A stretch of DNA of 64,000 bases, taken from contig CP137671.1 in assembly GCA_037976565.1 (NCBI GenBank), positions 14,259,229 to 14,323,228 on the forward strand, written 5' to 3'. Positions within the stretch are counted from its first letter, which is position 1, and each line of letters starts with the position of its first letter. This stretch comes from Mesocentrotus franciscanus. Its lineage: Eukaryota > Echinodermata > Echinoidea > Camarodonta > Strongylocentrotidae. The position numbers were made by a program, and so were the translations under genes. Below are positions 11,401 to 22,411 of this stretch, piece by piece. Under the pieces are notes generated by a model. The model saw only the letters and a list, made by a program, of their open reading frames with translations, had not been told where the DNA came from and ran no database searches.

Positions 11401-12030
11401 TGTCAACACAACTAATAATGTCGGTGGAAACGACAGATCATGCTGGAATATGCTGTTAGAGGCGACAAACAAGTCACTCCACAAAACAATATAAAAAGAG
11501 TCGAAATTTAATCTCACAAACTTAAGACGTTTGGTGAACAAGCCCACCGCGGGAGGTCCGGGGACGAAGTCGTTGAGTCCTCCCTGGACGAAAATTCGAC
11601 CGGCACGATAAACAAAACACAGTAACAACCTGTGTGTACCGATTTGATTTCCACATGGAAAATCAAAGCGAAGCCCCCATCACCACTGGAGCGTGATTGG
11701 TTGAATTATAATTTGAAATACGCGTACACAATAACATGTCAGTATACGCGCTGTACGTAATAATGAAAATAATAGAATAGAATATATTACAAACCAGACA
11801 TAACCGGTTGGAACATGTCTGCAAAGTCAGAAGGGCGGAGTGGAAAAGTACTACGCAAGGGAAATTAATTCTCCCTAGCCGCCATTTTGAAAATATGAAA
11901 GCAATACATGACGTATTAAACATGTACAAATCAATGCATAAAACTCGTAAAACGTTATTATACATGCACAAGTTAAAAATCCCGATATTTGGTCACTACA
12001 GACTCTTTCAAAATTAGCAGAGGTCTCCTT
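11400..12030. other. non-coding spacer
   Basis: No gene, RNA or clear element ends were recognised here. Short open frames on both strands show no family motif. Confidence 0.4.
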
Positions 12031-13425
12031 TACAATTTGTTGAGGTCTCACAATCGATAACAGACTGTCGTGGAAAATCCATATACTCGGGCGATAATTT
12101 TATAATGACAATCTCGAGAAATTTTGGTGTCATTAACAAAATGAAATTTTATATTCCATCAAATTTATTGAAAATGCTTTACTCATCACTTGTATAAGTG
12201 TATTACTTTATTTAAACTATGGAATTATCGCCTAGGGGAACGCCTCCAAAACCCAAATGTACAGAATTTAATTTCTCCAAAAAAAGGGAACTCCACATTA
12301 TTAACAACACTGGATACTCTGCTCCTACTGATAAACATTTTTATGAAGCTAATATTATGAACATTTCTGACTTATATCTCTTTCACCTTGGTCAAAAAAT
12401 ATGTAACAGCTTATTAATTCAAACGCATTACCTGAAATATTCAATATTGTGTGTTCAAAAAACCAACACCATAATTATCCCAAGCGACAGTCTAATTCAT
12501 ATAATTTACCGAGAATGAGAACAGTGTCAGCATAACATTCTTTTCTCTATACTTGACCCAAGTTTTGGATTTCTCTCGAGCAAACCTTGGCAAATGCTCC
12601 CACTTTGTGCTCATTTATTACGGTACCTGAAAATATATTTCTTTTTGCAAAATTACTTGTTAAATGAATTAAAGGTGTCATTACATGTACGTATCTTCTT
12701 CACTATTGTGTTGTACTCTCCAATAAAGCAGAGTACTCATGGTTACGATTATTTGTGGATGCAGGCCTCGGCAACCTTAACCCTAATGTATCCAGATGTA
12801 TATATCATTAGAAACCATGCACATACCTTCTACAGGTTTCTCCCTTTGTAAATTTCAATATGCTTCTCTTGATAAGCCTAGCAGTCCTTCATTGTTACAA
12901 CTGCGTACTACTGTACCATTTTATTGAAATGTACTTGCTTGAACTCTTTATGAATTTAGGATGCTGCACCCTCTCTCTCTCTCTTTCTTTCACTCTCTTC
13001 CCCCTCCTCCTTTTTGTTCTTTCACCTTCTCTTCATCCTTGTCTATCATATTCTCTTCCTTTTTCCCTCTCTGTCCTTGCACTAAACTAATTATTTTCCC
13101 CTGTTTTCATTCTTGAATACAGGTTTGATTTTTTTTCCCTAAAAGGGGACCTATAGCTTCACAAGGTCTGCTTCTTTTATAGGTTCCTCCTACTTATTCT
13201 TAAATTAAGATTTAATTAGAAATGATTATATTTTCTGCAATTCGTTGATAATGATGCGATGTATATGTTCACTAAAGGAGTATGTACATCATTTTATAAT
13301 TGCAAGATTACCGGTTCTGGTAATCCACTGCTATAATTTGTTTATATTGTATTATATATTTTAATTTGAGACAGTGGAAACATATTTAACTTGAACTTGA
13401 ACTTGAACTTTGAAATTGAACTAGT
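12030..13425 (+). pseudogene. CR1/L2-like LINE, 3' part with tail
   Basis: This is a 5'-truncated non-LTR retrotransposon. At 12110-12520 the frames read like the C-terminal region after the RT domain of CR1/L2-type elements: GVINKMKFYIPSNLLKMLYS, then LQKRELHIINNTGYSAPTDK, then NISDLYLFHLGQKI, with frame breaks between. A 3' UTR follows with a CT-rich stretch (12970-13060). The element ends in a (TTGAAC)n-type tail at about 13385-13425. The UTR part 12874-12985 recurs at 51990-52102. Confidence 0.7.
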
Positions 13426-13779
13426 TATCAACCATACCCGCAAATTTATATAAAGTTAGATAAATCAATTAGCTGTGAGAAACACCTTATACTTCTGACA
13501 TCAAATTAATCAAATTGTGACGATGCCAAGGATTAATTGCACTGTTTCATTAAAAGACCATAAGGTCCGCTTTGATTTGACAGATTGGAAATTATGGTGT
13601 CCGTGATCTTGTGCTTGCGTAATCTCATCGACCCGTGATTGGTTCACAGAGGAATTATGGGCGTGGCAATAGTGATCAACGCGACATGGCAGGCAGTCCA
13701 ATCACCTCAACTTAAGTTGATACGTTGAACACTAGGATATTTCATAAATCTAAATATATTTTATCATGTCCAAAATCAC

Positions 13780-15720
13780 TCAGCATTTTTAACAGATTTT
13801 AGAAAAGCCTTTGACTGTCTAAGTTGGATTTTTGTCTTTGAATGTTTATGGAGATTTGGATTTAAATATGATTTTTACAGATGGGTCACGACTCTGTACA
13901 CAAATGTTAAAAGCAGTATCAATGTGAACGGTCGGTTAACAGAACAAAATAACATAACAAGAGGCGTGCGTCAGGACTGTCCTCTGTCAGCCCTTTTATT
14001 CATACTCGCTGCTGAGGTATTAGCTGAAATGAAAGGAATTACACTTGTTGATTCAGTTGAAATAAAGATATTGCAATTTGCAGATGACGCAACACTTTTT
14101 GTTGATGACACAAAAAAAACACAAAAGCCATAAAGCCAATGGAACTTTTGGTTTATTTTCTGGTTTAGAGTTGAATAAATAAAAAAGTGCCATAATTAAC
14201 AACAATGGAGAAACCGTTAGTGAAATCATTTATGCACCAATTCCGAAGTTTAAAATATTAGGAGTTCAATTTGGACAAAACGAGCAAAACCTAATAAATC
14301 ACAATTGGAAACTCAAAATACCAAAGATAAAAAATGTCATACGTCTATGGAAAGCCAGGCGCTTAACATTATCTGGTTAAAAAAAAACTATAATCAAATC
14401 ATTCCTTATTTCTCAAATTATATACATTGCTCAAATGATTTCCACGTCGCAAAACGTAGTGCAACGCATTGATTCTTTACTTTATTAATTTTTATGGAAT
14501 GGAAAAAAAGAAGAAAAAAATAAAAAGAAAGGTGGTTTGTATGGATTGAAAACGGTTGATTTGAATACTCTGTTACAAAGCTTTATACTAAGTGGATATT
14601 GCACTACTCCTCCCACGAAACCTCAAAATGGAAAAGGATAATTGATGGTTTCTTTTTTTAAAAAGTAGGCAATTAACAATATGTGTTGAATAGTAAATGT
14701 ACAAAAGAGGATATGAAGTATTGTTTAGAGAATATAAAAATGCCCCAACATTATATACTTGGTTTGACTTTAAAGAGACAGTAGAAAGTATTACAACATT
14801 TGATTTACAATGTTAAAAGTGAGGACGTATGGTTTAACTCAAACATAAGAGATCATAACCAAAAAGTATCATTTATCTTTTGAAAATCTATGATATCGTA
14901 AAAGACTCTAGGTTTATGTGTTTGAAAGAAATTGAAGAACCATTTGAGAAAAAACATGCTTCTTTGTTTCAAGAATATAACATCATAGTCAATGCGATTC
15001 CCAAAGTTTGGAAACAGAATATGTTTAGACCGATATATGATGTGACGCATGACAAAAATGAACCTGTTATGAAAATAAAAGTTTTTATGAATGTTAACAC
15101 TAAACGAAAATCTAGGTTTTGTTACTCTACGATGTTTATTCATTCAATTGAAGATTGAAGATAAATGGGAAGAAATATTAAATAGTACAGAACAAACTGA
15201 CTGGAAAGTCATATGGTCATTTAATTTATACAAGCTATGAAGGAAACCAGAATAACCAAATTTAATTTTATGTTGGTACACAAATTTAATACCAAATAAG
15301 TATAATTTATTCAAATGGAAATTATGTAACAATCCCTTTTGTTCATATGATGATGAATTACACGAAAAACTTAATTTATTCGTAAAATGCAATCACACAA
15401 GATTGTTTTGGTTAAGATTTGGAGACATAGTTCGAAAACTTTACAATGTTGATCTTTCTTTCGATAAGTTCGTTCTAATTATAGGTTATAACTTGATAAA
15501 CAAAATGTTTAAATTCTCTTATCATATATGCAAAATACGCAGTTTATCTAAGTTTTATCCAAACAAAAAATCTATAACCTAAGTTTCACGAAGTCACTGT
15601 TCTTTGTAATTTCAGAAAATTAATCCATAATCGTTTAAAGATCGAAATATATTGTAGAACAAAAAAAGTTATGCATATTTTGGAACACTATTATTCAAGA
15701 AAATGAAACACGTTTTATTT
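13780..15720 (+). pseudogene. Tx1/L1-like LINE reverse transcriptase relic
   Basis: A degraded RT on the + strand. FRKAFDCLSWIFVFECLWRF (about 13798) is RT box A. TRGVRQDCPLSALLFILAAE (about 13957) is the box B region. LQFADDATLFVDD (about 14070) is the catalytic box C. Downstream are KILGVQFGQNE, WKARRLTLSG and, near 15375-15500, FVKCNHTRLFWLRFGDIV, a typical Tx1/L1 C-terminal region. Many stops and frameshifts show it is dead. The 5' end with the endonuclease is absent. Confidence 0.8.
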
Positions 15721-15899
15721 GAATTATGTATGGATGCTACAATGTTATTTCAATTGATTGTATGTGGTTGTTTCATTTGTTCAAAACCATATATTTAATA
15801 ATCAATTAATTCATTTTACCCCAAAAAAGTGATATTGCACATGGCAGGGCTTAAACAAAATATCCTCATAGAAATATTTCAATAAAGAAAAGCAAAAAA

Positions 15900-16290
15900 T
15901 GTCGGTCATATTGAAAGACATGAGGGTCTCTAGAAAGATTTGTTAGAAGTTGAAATAGAAAAACGAGAGGGAAGCAGAGAACCAACTAGGAGGATAAAGA
16001 CCTGAAAAGAAACGACACTGCAGGAGTGTACTAGAATGGCAGATAACAGAGATGTGTGGAAAAATTTGTAGTAAACCTCCGAACTGGGTAGATACCAGGA
16101 TAGATAGACACAAAATAATATATGGGTCACATCTACCTTGCCTAATCGCGTATCGTTTTTCCACATTATGATATTTTGGTATAGTGCTGTTATATTCGTG
16201 CTTTTTTATTGTACAATTCAGCCTAGGCTTCGATAACGATATTGAATAAATATAGAAAAATATGTATACATATTAAATATTTATCAATCA
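15900..16290. other. spacer segment b
   Basis: Bases 16075-16180 match 60212-60310 (shared CTCCGAACTGG and GGGTCACATCTACC). In the right-hand copy a LINE has been inserted immediately before this block. No gene is seen. Confidence 0.6.
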
Positions 16291-17680
16291 TACTCGCAAA
16301 TTAACATAAAATTAATCTAATGTGTCATGGTGAATGTCCACTTCATGCGTTCAGACGTAGTGACACCCACAATACGCATTGATAATCAAGAATTGATAGA
16401 AGTGTCGGTTGTAAAATTACCTGGAGTACTGGTTCAAAATGATCTGAAATGTTCATGTCATGTGAATGATATTGTCAAGCAAGCAAGTACAAGACTACAG
16501 ATGCTCAGAATATTGAACGGATTCAAACTTTCAGCAAATGATTTATTATCAACATGTGTCTACTGTTCGTACGTTCGGCCCTTGGTAGAATATTGTGCCC
16601 CTGTTTAGCACTCTGGGCTAACTGAAAACCAAAGTAATCAGATTGAAAGAATCTAAAACGGGCTTGGACCGCGCTACTGTAATTACCAACAGCTCTCAAA
16701 GAATCGGGACTGACCAGTCTCAATGAAAGACGAGAGAAACTAGCATTGAGTCTGGGCAAAAGATTGACTAGCCGATCATCAAACTTTCACCACTGGCCTC
16801 CTCCCTTGTCATCAACTTTAAACTGTCGATCATTGCAAATGGCCGAACCTATTCTGAAGTCTTTTGCAAGACGGAGCGCTACAAAAGAAGTGCTCTTCTC
16901 TACCACATCAGGCTCATCAGGCGCAAATTGAAAGTAAACGCTGGGGAAAATCCATAAATCTGTCCTGCAATAATGTACTAAGGTAAAAGTTGTTAACCAG
17001 CAATATCCCATTATCCTCGGTTTAATGCGTTTATCTCGTAATTTTTGTCAATTATTTAGTGTTAATTAGATTATTAAACAATATGTTTCTCACGCCATTC
17101 AAGCCCTACAAAATAATTCGATACAATTGTATTGACCACTTTGACTGCTTGTAATTTTGTAATATTTTTACTCTTTTTGATACGCATACTGTTGATTAGA
17201 ATAACATTCTCTTTTGAACTTTTCATAAATACTTTGAACTTTGAATTGAACCAAATATCTAAAACCAAATTATCGATATATCTGCCAACAACCCACAGGC
17301 TAGAGAAAGAGCGAGAGGGAGAGAAAGATATAGAGAGAGAAAAGGGAAAGAGAGAGGGAAGAAGGGGATAGATAGAATGGTGGGAACGATGGGCATAATT
17401 TATCAATCAAAATCTCAATTACTTCTCTCCATGAATTATGTTTTATGACTTATGATATTTGTTTTGTTTTTGTTGGTCTAAAACAAAATAACCACAGTGG
17501 GTTATGGACCTCGAGTACCAGCTGGCGTTTGTATATTCTTACAATTTTTAATGTTGTATTTTTTTTTTTTTATAACTTGCTTGTAAAATATGAATAATTT
17601 AGTTTTGGGCTGCTCATCATATTTTGTACTATACCATGAATAAATAAATAAATTAATTAATTATTTAATCTAAATTCATC
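16290..17680 (+). pseudogene. CR1-like LINE 3' fragment
   Basis: At 16327-16925 the frames give the C-terminal region of a CR1-type LINE: GVLVQNDLKCSCHVNDIVKQ, ASTRLQMLRILNGFKLSAND, YVRPLVEYCAPV, then a stop, then GLTENQSNQIERIQKRAWT in a shifted frame and SLNERREKLALSLGKRLTSR. An AT-rich 3' UTR ends near 17680 in ATGAATAAATAAATAAATT. The RT domain itself is missing. Confidence 0.7.
17285..17370. repeat. GA-rich microsatellite
   Basis: A GAGAGA/GGGAAAG-rich run inside the LINE 3' UTR region. Confidence 0.6.
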
Positions 17681-17689
17681 TAATTAAAA

Positions 17690-18323
17690 CAATGCCAAGG
17701 ATTTTTATGATGGCGTGAACTATGGTGGCCGTGAACAATAGCAATCAACGCGATCTAGCAGTTCAAACACCTCAATAAATACCGAGAAATCAGTAGGTGT
17801 AAAATCACTTTTAGGCAGTATCTCCGCCAACAGCAGAGGTATCGTCGTTTAATACGTCAAAACAGATGCGTCTTTCCTGCCGTGCCTTACAAGGAAGAAT
17901 CAGTTACCAAGATTTCTCCAAAGTATTTGGTAAGCAAACTATAACATCTATTAAACGCTCAGTGTAATCTCAATCGTGTAGTGTTGACTAAAGAACCTTT
18001 CCTAATGGTTCAGAAAATGACCAGTATGTACAGAATCATATATTTATATATATTTAGTTTCTTCTTGTATGTGTATGTGTATGTGTGTGTGTATGTGTAT
18101 GTGTATGTAACATTTTCGGGACTGCCAAAAGTACCAATGCAAATGTTCTGTGCTGTAAAGACTTGTCAGGATGGAGGCGGTGGCAATGATGGGGCACTGG
18201 ATTATCCAGGATTTGCATTTTAACTTCCGGCAATTTTACCTGGCACCATTTTCACAGGTTATAATTGAAGACAGTATAGAGTTCGTTATGCGATGCGAAA
18301 GGGTTATCTTACCAATTATTTAT
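17690..18323. other. spacer segments c/d
   Basis: Homologous to 61930-62530, sharing CAGTAGGTGTAAAATCACTT, and at 17790-17960 also to 57600-57780. A TG microsatellite lies at 18068-18108. No coding exon was recognised, although this is where upstream exons of gene B might be sought. Confidence 0.55.
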
Positions 18324-19145
18324 GTGTGGGACGGACCTTTAACATCATCGTACAAAAGACGAAAGGTGTATAGGTGTCGTATAGTCGAGTGGTCTAATCA
18401 CTCGACTGGAAATGCAAAGGTCGTGGGTTTAATCCCTGGCATGGTACATATGTCCTTGAACAAGGCATTTCTATTTTATACATCTCTCTACCCAGGTGTT
18501 AAGTGGGTACCCGATATGATGCAAACGTCAATGTGGGTGGATAAGCATGTGCGCGCCCGTACAAGGGCGGCTGACTGGAATGCTCCTCAAGGGAAGGGAG
18601 AGTGTGCACTGGAATGTGCAGAATCGTACCAGAATTCAGTGACAGGGGTGATAATATTGTAAGCGTTTTGGGCGGTTAAGTTGTATTTGATTCCCCCCCC
18701 CCAATCAGTGTTATTTAGGGTACGCGTATGATTGTTCCCTCTCTTCGAAAGCACCCCCCCCCCTATCTGAGGACTGCCAAAATTTCTGAACCCACCTTTC
18801 GCGAGTTTTAGCGGGCTTTTCCTGCCTTGAAGACCCCCTTAAATCCGGAACACTGCTCAATATACCCCCCTGTCTATGATATTCAAGATATGTTATGACC
18901 CCCTTTTTAAATTTTTAAGGAATCCAAAGAGAGAAAAGGTAAAAACACCCCCTTTTTAAATAAATCTCCGGGTGAAAAGCCAAATACATCCCTTTTTTTT
19001 ACAATTCTCGGGTCGGACTTTCTCGCGCGAAAAGTACCCCTTTATCTGAGATTTTTGGAACACGAATGCGGTCTCTCCGACCCCGGAGTAGGGGGGCGGG
19101 TATTTGATAAAGCGCTTTTTAAGAAAAACACTAATTATTAAAACG
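18324..19145 (+). repeat. SINE-1 copy, interrupted
   Basis: The SINE begins GTGTGGGACGGACCTTTAAC. It includes a tRNA-like stretch (about 18372-18440: GTCGAGTGGTCTAATCACTC, then a B-box-like GTGGGTTTAATCCC). It continues through the core GGTGTTAAGTGGGTACCCG and ends at about 19108-19145 in TAAAGCGCTTTTTAAG. It is split by the 409-bp insertion at 18691-19099. Related uninterrupted copies are at 55899-56283 and 62531-62908. Confidence 0.75.
18691..19099. mobile_element. 409-bp insertion in SINE, 8-bp TSD
   Basis: Flanked by GTATTTGA (18683-18690 and 19100-19107). The two other SINE-1 copies have no insertion here. The ends are C-rich on the left and G-rich on the right (TTCCCCCCCC / GGGGGGCGG). 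Inside are degenerate repeats of CCCCCTTTTTAAA-like blocks. The 8-bp TSD fits a hAT-type MITE. Confidence 0.75.
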
Positions 19146-19795
19146 TTACTCAGTTTCGACCCCGGGTCACATCAGAGTCAGTTTGTATGCGAAGAAAGAG
19201 AGGTTATCCCGTACCTTAAAAACAATTCAAACCTCCCTTAGCTCGAATAGTTTGTGTATCCTTCATATAGTTACATCGTTGGCATTTAACATTAATCATT
19301 ATCATATAATATCTGATAGTAATTTAGCAATTTCACACTAATTTGTTTCTGAATCATATTTCCATTTGGTTATAGGGTTTGGTTTAGAAGGGATGGTGCT
19401 ATCTATCATTAATTAAATTCACCCAAAAATAAAATAATTGCTAGATAACGTTATATGTGTATTTTTCAATTCAACATGCGAATGATATGAATAATAACTT
19501 TGCTATATCTCTTCAGTTTCTAATTCCTTGGCCTCGTTGGTTCATTGGTATTAGCACTGTCTTGTTTTAGCACCCTTTATTCTGCACTACAAAAATACTT
19601 GCGTGTGAGGGTGTGTGGGTGCGTTGGGCGCGTGTGTGTGTGTAGTGTAGTACTTCGTGTACTTTTTTAATACTTTTACTCTAGTGACAATGTAATTTCG
19701 TCTTCAAAATATACAGAATTAGATTTAAAGGTGGCATAGAGGAATGGTTTAACCAGTCTCGAACGCAACGGACATGAATTCAGTTGTTTTGTTAA

Positions 19796-20183
19796 AGATA
19801 AAGACCAGTTCTGGTCATGCGATTGCATTGTGAAATAAACGTTGTGAAATCCATCAGAAAAGGTTGATCATCTAGCATATAAGTATTGGTGTGTACTGTA
19901 AGGTTTTGGAATAATCAAAATGATAAGAAATTTGGCCCATTCTTAGTAAAGTTACAAGCACTGTACACAGAAAGATGTATATGGGACTACGCGACCACGT
20001 GCGCGATATCTATTTGGTCCCAATAGATATAATAATTTACCAAATGTATTAATTAGTAGGCGGTTTCCCGGCAAAATTTGTATCATCACGTATTAGTCAA
20101 AACATATTCTTTCACATGATTGGTAATGAGAGCTTCCATTTCATTTTTTGAGAGAGGGGCGTTTCCAAAACTGGTCTTTACCT
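19796..20183. mobile_element. 388-bp MITE with TTAA target site
   Basis: TIRs are AGATAAAGACCAGTTCTGG on the left and AGGTAAAGACCAGTTTTGG as the reverse complement of the right end. They are flanked by TTAA at 19792-19795 and 20184-20187. TTAA target sites are typical of piggyBac and Kolobok transposases. No coding capacity. Confidence 0.7.
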
Positions 20184-20189
20184 TTAAGT

Positions 20190-21220
20190 GTACAGACCAG
20201 ATATATTGGCATAATAGGCTCAGATTATATATCATATAACACCATTACCCAACCTATTCGCAATTGCACATCTTTGTCTCTATTTAAACGATCTCTTTTA
20301 CGACTAGATTAGTTAATACCTTGAGACCTTAATATATATATTTTTTGGTTTAATACCATTGTTTTTCTTGATTTTTGTTATGTCTTTTTTTCCGTATTCT
20401 TCTTCTTTTTCTCCTACTTCTTCTTCTTGTTTTTCTATTACCTTTCTTTCTCTTTCTGGTCCCCATGGAAGACCATGCAGAATATTGCAGCTGAGAATGG
20501 GCAATCCTGTCGTCTGTTTCTCTGTCCTTATTTATTTCGTTGTTCATTCTTTCGTTCATAATGTTGATGTTTTTTTCAATTTAATGCCATATGATTTTTC
20601 GAGCTTGTGTAAACTGTATATTTCTTTTTTAATGAATTTGTTGTTGTTTTCTTTTTGATTGTATATTCTTTTAATATGAAGAAAATAAAAGCAAACAAAC
20701 AAAGAAACTTTACTGGAGATGTGAAGGACGTGATTTTTGAGCTCCGGTTTGGGACTAGAGTCCTTTGGCGATAAATTAATCTACATTTGCTGCTCTCTTA
20801 CTAGGTGTTGAATACGTACCAATAGGTAGACATTATTTGAAGGATGTGAGCACCAAAATCAGTTTCTTCATTGGAGCCTGTGCAATAGTGGAGCACCTTG
20901 AGCACCTTAATTGCGTAATATGAGCGTGATAAAAATGCCCGGTATTTAAAAAAATATGTGATAATTCCTTTACAGCAATTTCTATAGGGTTCGAATCCTC
21001 TTTTTGTGACGTTGAACAATACATTGTGTCTCAAGTTGATTGAATAAACAGCAGACCTTTCTCAAAGGCCATTTATTAAATTTAAAGTAACTTTTTAAAG
21101 ACTTTTTTTTAAGACTTGGCTTTTATCTCCTTTTTTAATTTAGTTAGGAACATCCTATCATGATGGGTTATATATCATTTTAAATCTGAAAATCTCCTTT
21201 TTCAAGATCAGACTTTAATG
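20190..21220. other. spacer segment with SINE-like core
   Basis: No gene is seen. A decayed SINE core lies at about 20800-20925 (AGGTGTTGAATACGTACC, then GAGCACCTTGAGCACCTTAA). Bases 20990-21215 match 56395-56610. Confidence 0.5.
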
Positions 21221-21224
21221 TTAA

Positions 21225-21756
21225 AGGTGCTATGTCCCATTTGCAGGCCAAAAAATTAAAAGATCAAATTCCAACGGCATTTGAAAGATAATACTTATTT
21301 AGAACTTTCCTCAAAACGAAAGGGCTTGAAAATGTCTTTAAGTGAGAAAATAACGACCATTACTTGTCGAATCGACTTTAGTGATTGCAATCACTAAAGA
21401 ATAAGTCTGATTTTCACACCCTTGTACCGAATGGTCGTACGTTTTGTGCTGCGCAAAGATTCAATCATTTAAATTTTTGCCATTAAAAGAATTGGGTTAT
21501 TGATGCAGACAGTTGATCATGTACCCTTTACAGCTCATTTCATGTATGTTATTACCAAAGAAATAAAAGAAGTCAGTCTGTCACTCAATAGTGTCTGACA
21601 GTGAAGTCGAGAAAGTAAACAGGTTTCCTTGCATAATTTGAATATTAGGATACTGCTAACGTTTACATTTCACAAACAGGACATACGTGGCATGTTCATA
21701 ATTCCTGCAAAGTTCTACAGAATTTGATTTTGGCTGCAAATGGGACATAGTACCTT
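21225..21756. mobile_element. 532-bp MITE with TTAA target site
   Basis: TIRs are AGGTGCTATGTCCCATTTGC on the left and AAGGTACTATGTCCCATTTG as the reverse complement of the right end, flanked by TTAA (21221-21224 and 21757-21760). The homologous spacer at 56580-56640 reads from GATCAGACTTT to GGCAGCAAAATGAG without it, so the insertion is copy-specific. Confidence 0.8.
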
Positions 21757-21937
21757 TTAATGGGTAATCGATACTGATATAATATTAAAAGAATATTAAG
21801 GCAGCAAAATGAGAATTACATCGGTGAAAGATGTATTGAAGATTTATCTTGGGAGCATATCCGAGATTTTTATAACGAAAACCCCCCTCCCCAAAAAAAA
21901 TAAATGAATAAGTACATTGTTAACTATTCACCTGCTA

Positions 21938-22242
21938 CAATTGCTGGGTTTTATTTCTTCGAATGTATAGGGTTAGGGGTAGGCTTACATTTTGGTTTTA
22001 GGTTAAGTATAAGGTAAGGATTATGATAAGTAGAGCGTTGGGTTCAGGGTTAAAATTCAGAATTCGCTTACTGTAGGAGCTTGACGCGGAGATGTTGACA
22101 CATGAGCAAGTGTCGTACAACTTTCCCATCATTCATTTTGAGCAACTCGCCATTAGATGCGCCAGCCGCTAGTCGTAACGCCCCAAGTTCATTATTCTCT
22201 TATTTTCTTGATATCTCTTGTAGCATTCGCAGACTATCCAGA
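21938..22242 (+). promoter_or_regulatory. 5' flank of protease gene B
   Basis: This stretch is conserved at 57280-57577 upstream of the broken third copy, with similarity ending a few bases before the proposed ATG. It could hold the promoter and 5' UTR, but no TATA box or other core element was recognised. A degenerate GGGTTAGGG-like stretch lies at 21968-22050. Confidence 0.4.
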
Positions 22243-22411
22243 ATGTTTGGCGAAAAATCTGTTTTTCTTCTTATTATATCTACCCTGGTAATAATTCAAG
22301 ATGTCAAACGCTGCTGGGTTATGGCAGATGAACTTCCGAGCCTGCCCGTCAAGCTACTGGACCGAATCGACCAGGTAGATCTTCCCATTGATGGAGCTCC
22401 TTATGACAGAA
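22243..22411 (+). CDS. S8 protease copy B, exon 1 (proposed)
   Basis: The ATG at 22243 opens MFGEKSVFLLIISTLVIIQD, signal-peptide-like. The exon ends ...GAPYDR plus one base at donor gtgagt. The coding part from about 22355 (LDRIDQ) is secure. The start is the weak point: AG acceptors at 22223 and 22327 would also keep the frame of the downstream part. Confidence 0.65.

Noticed and set aside
18372..18440. Possible tRNA gene
   Set aside because: It has A- and B-box-like segments but no complete cloverleaf with a paired acceptor stem, and it is embedded in a repeated SINE.
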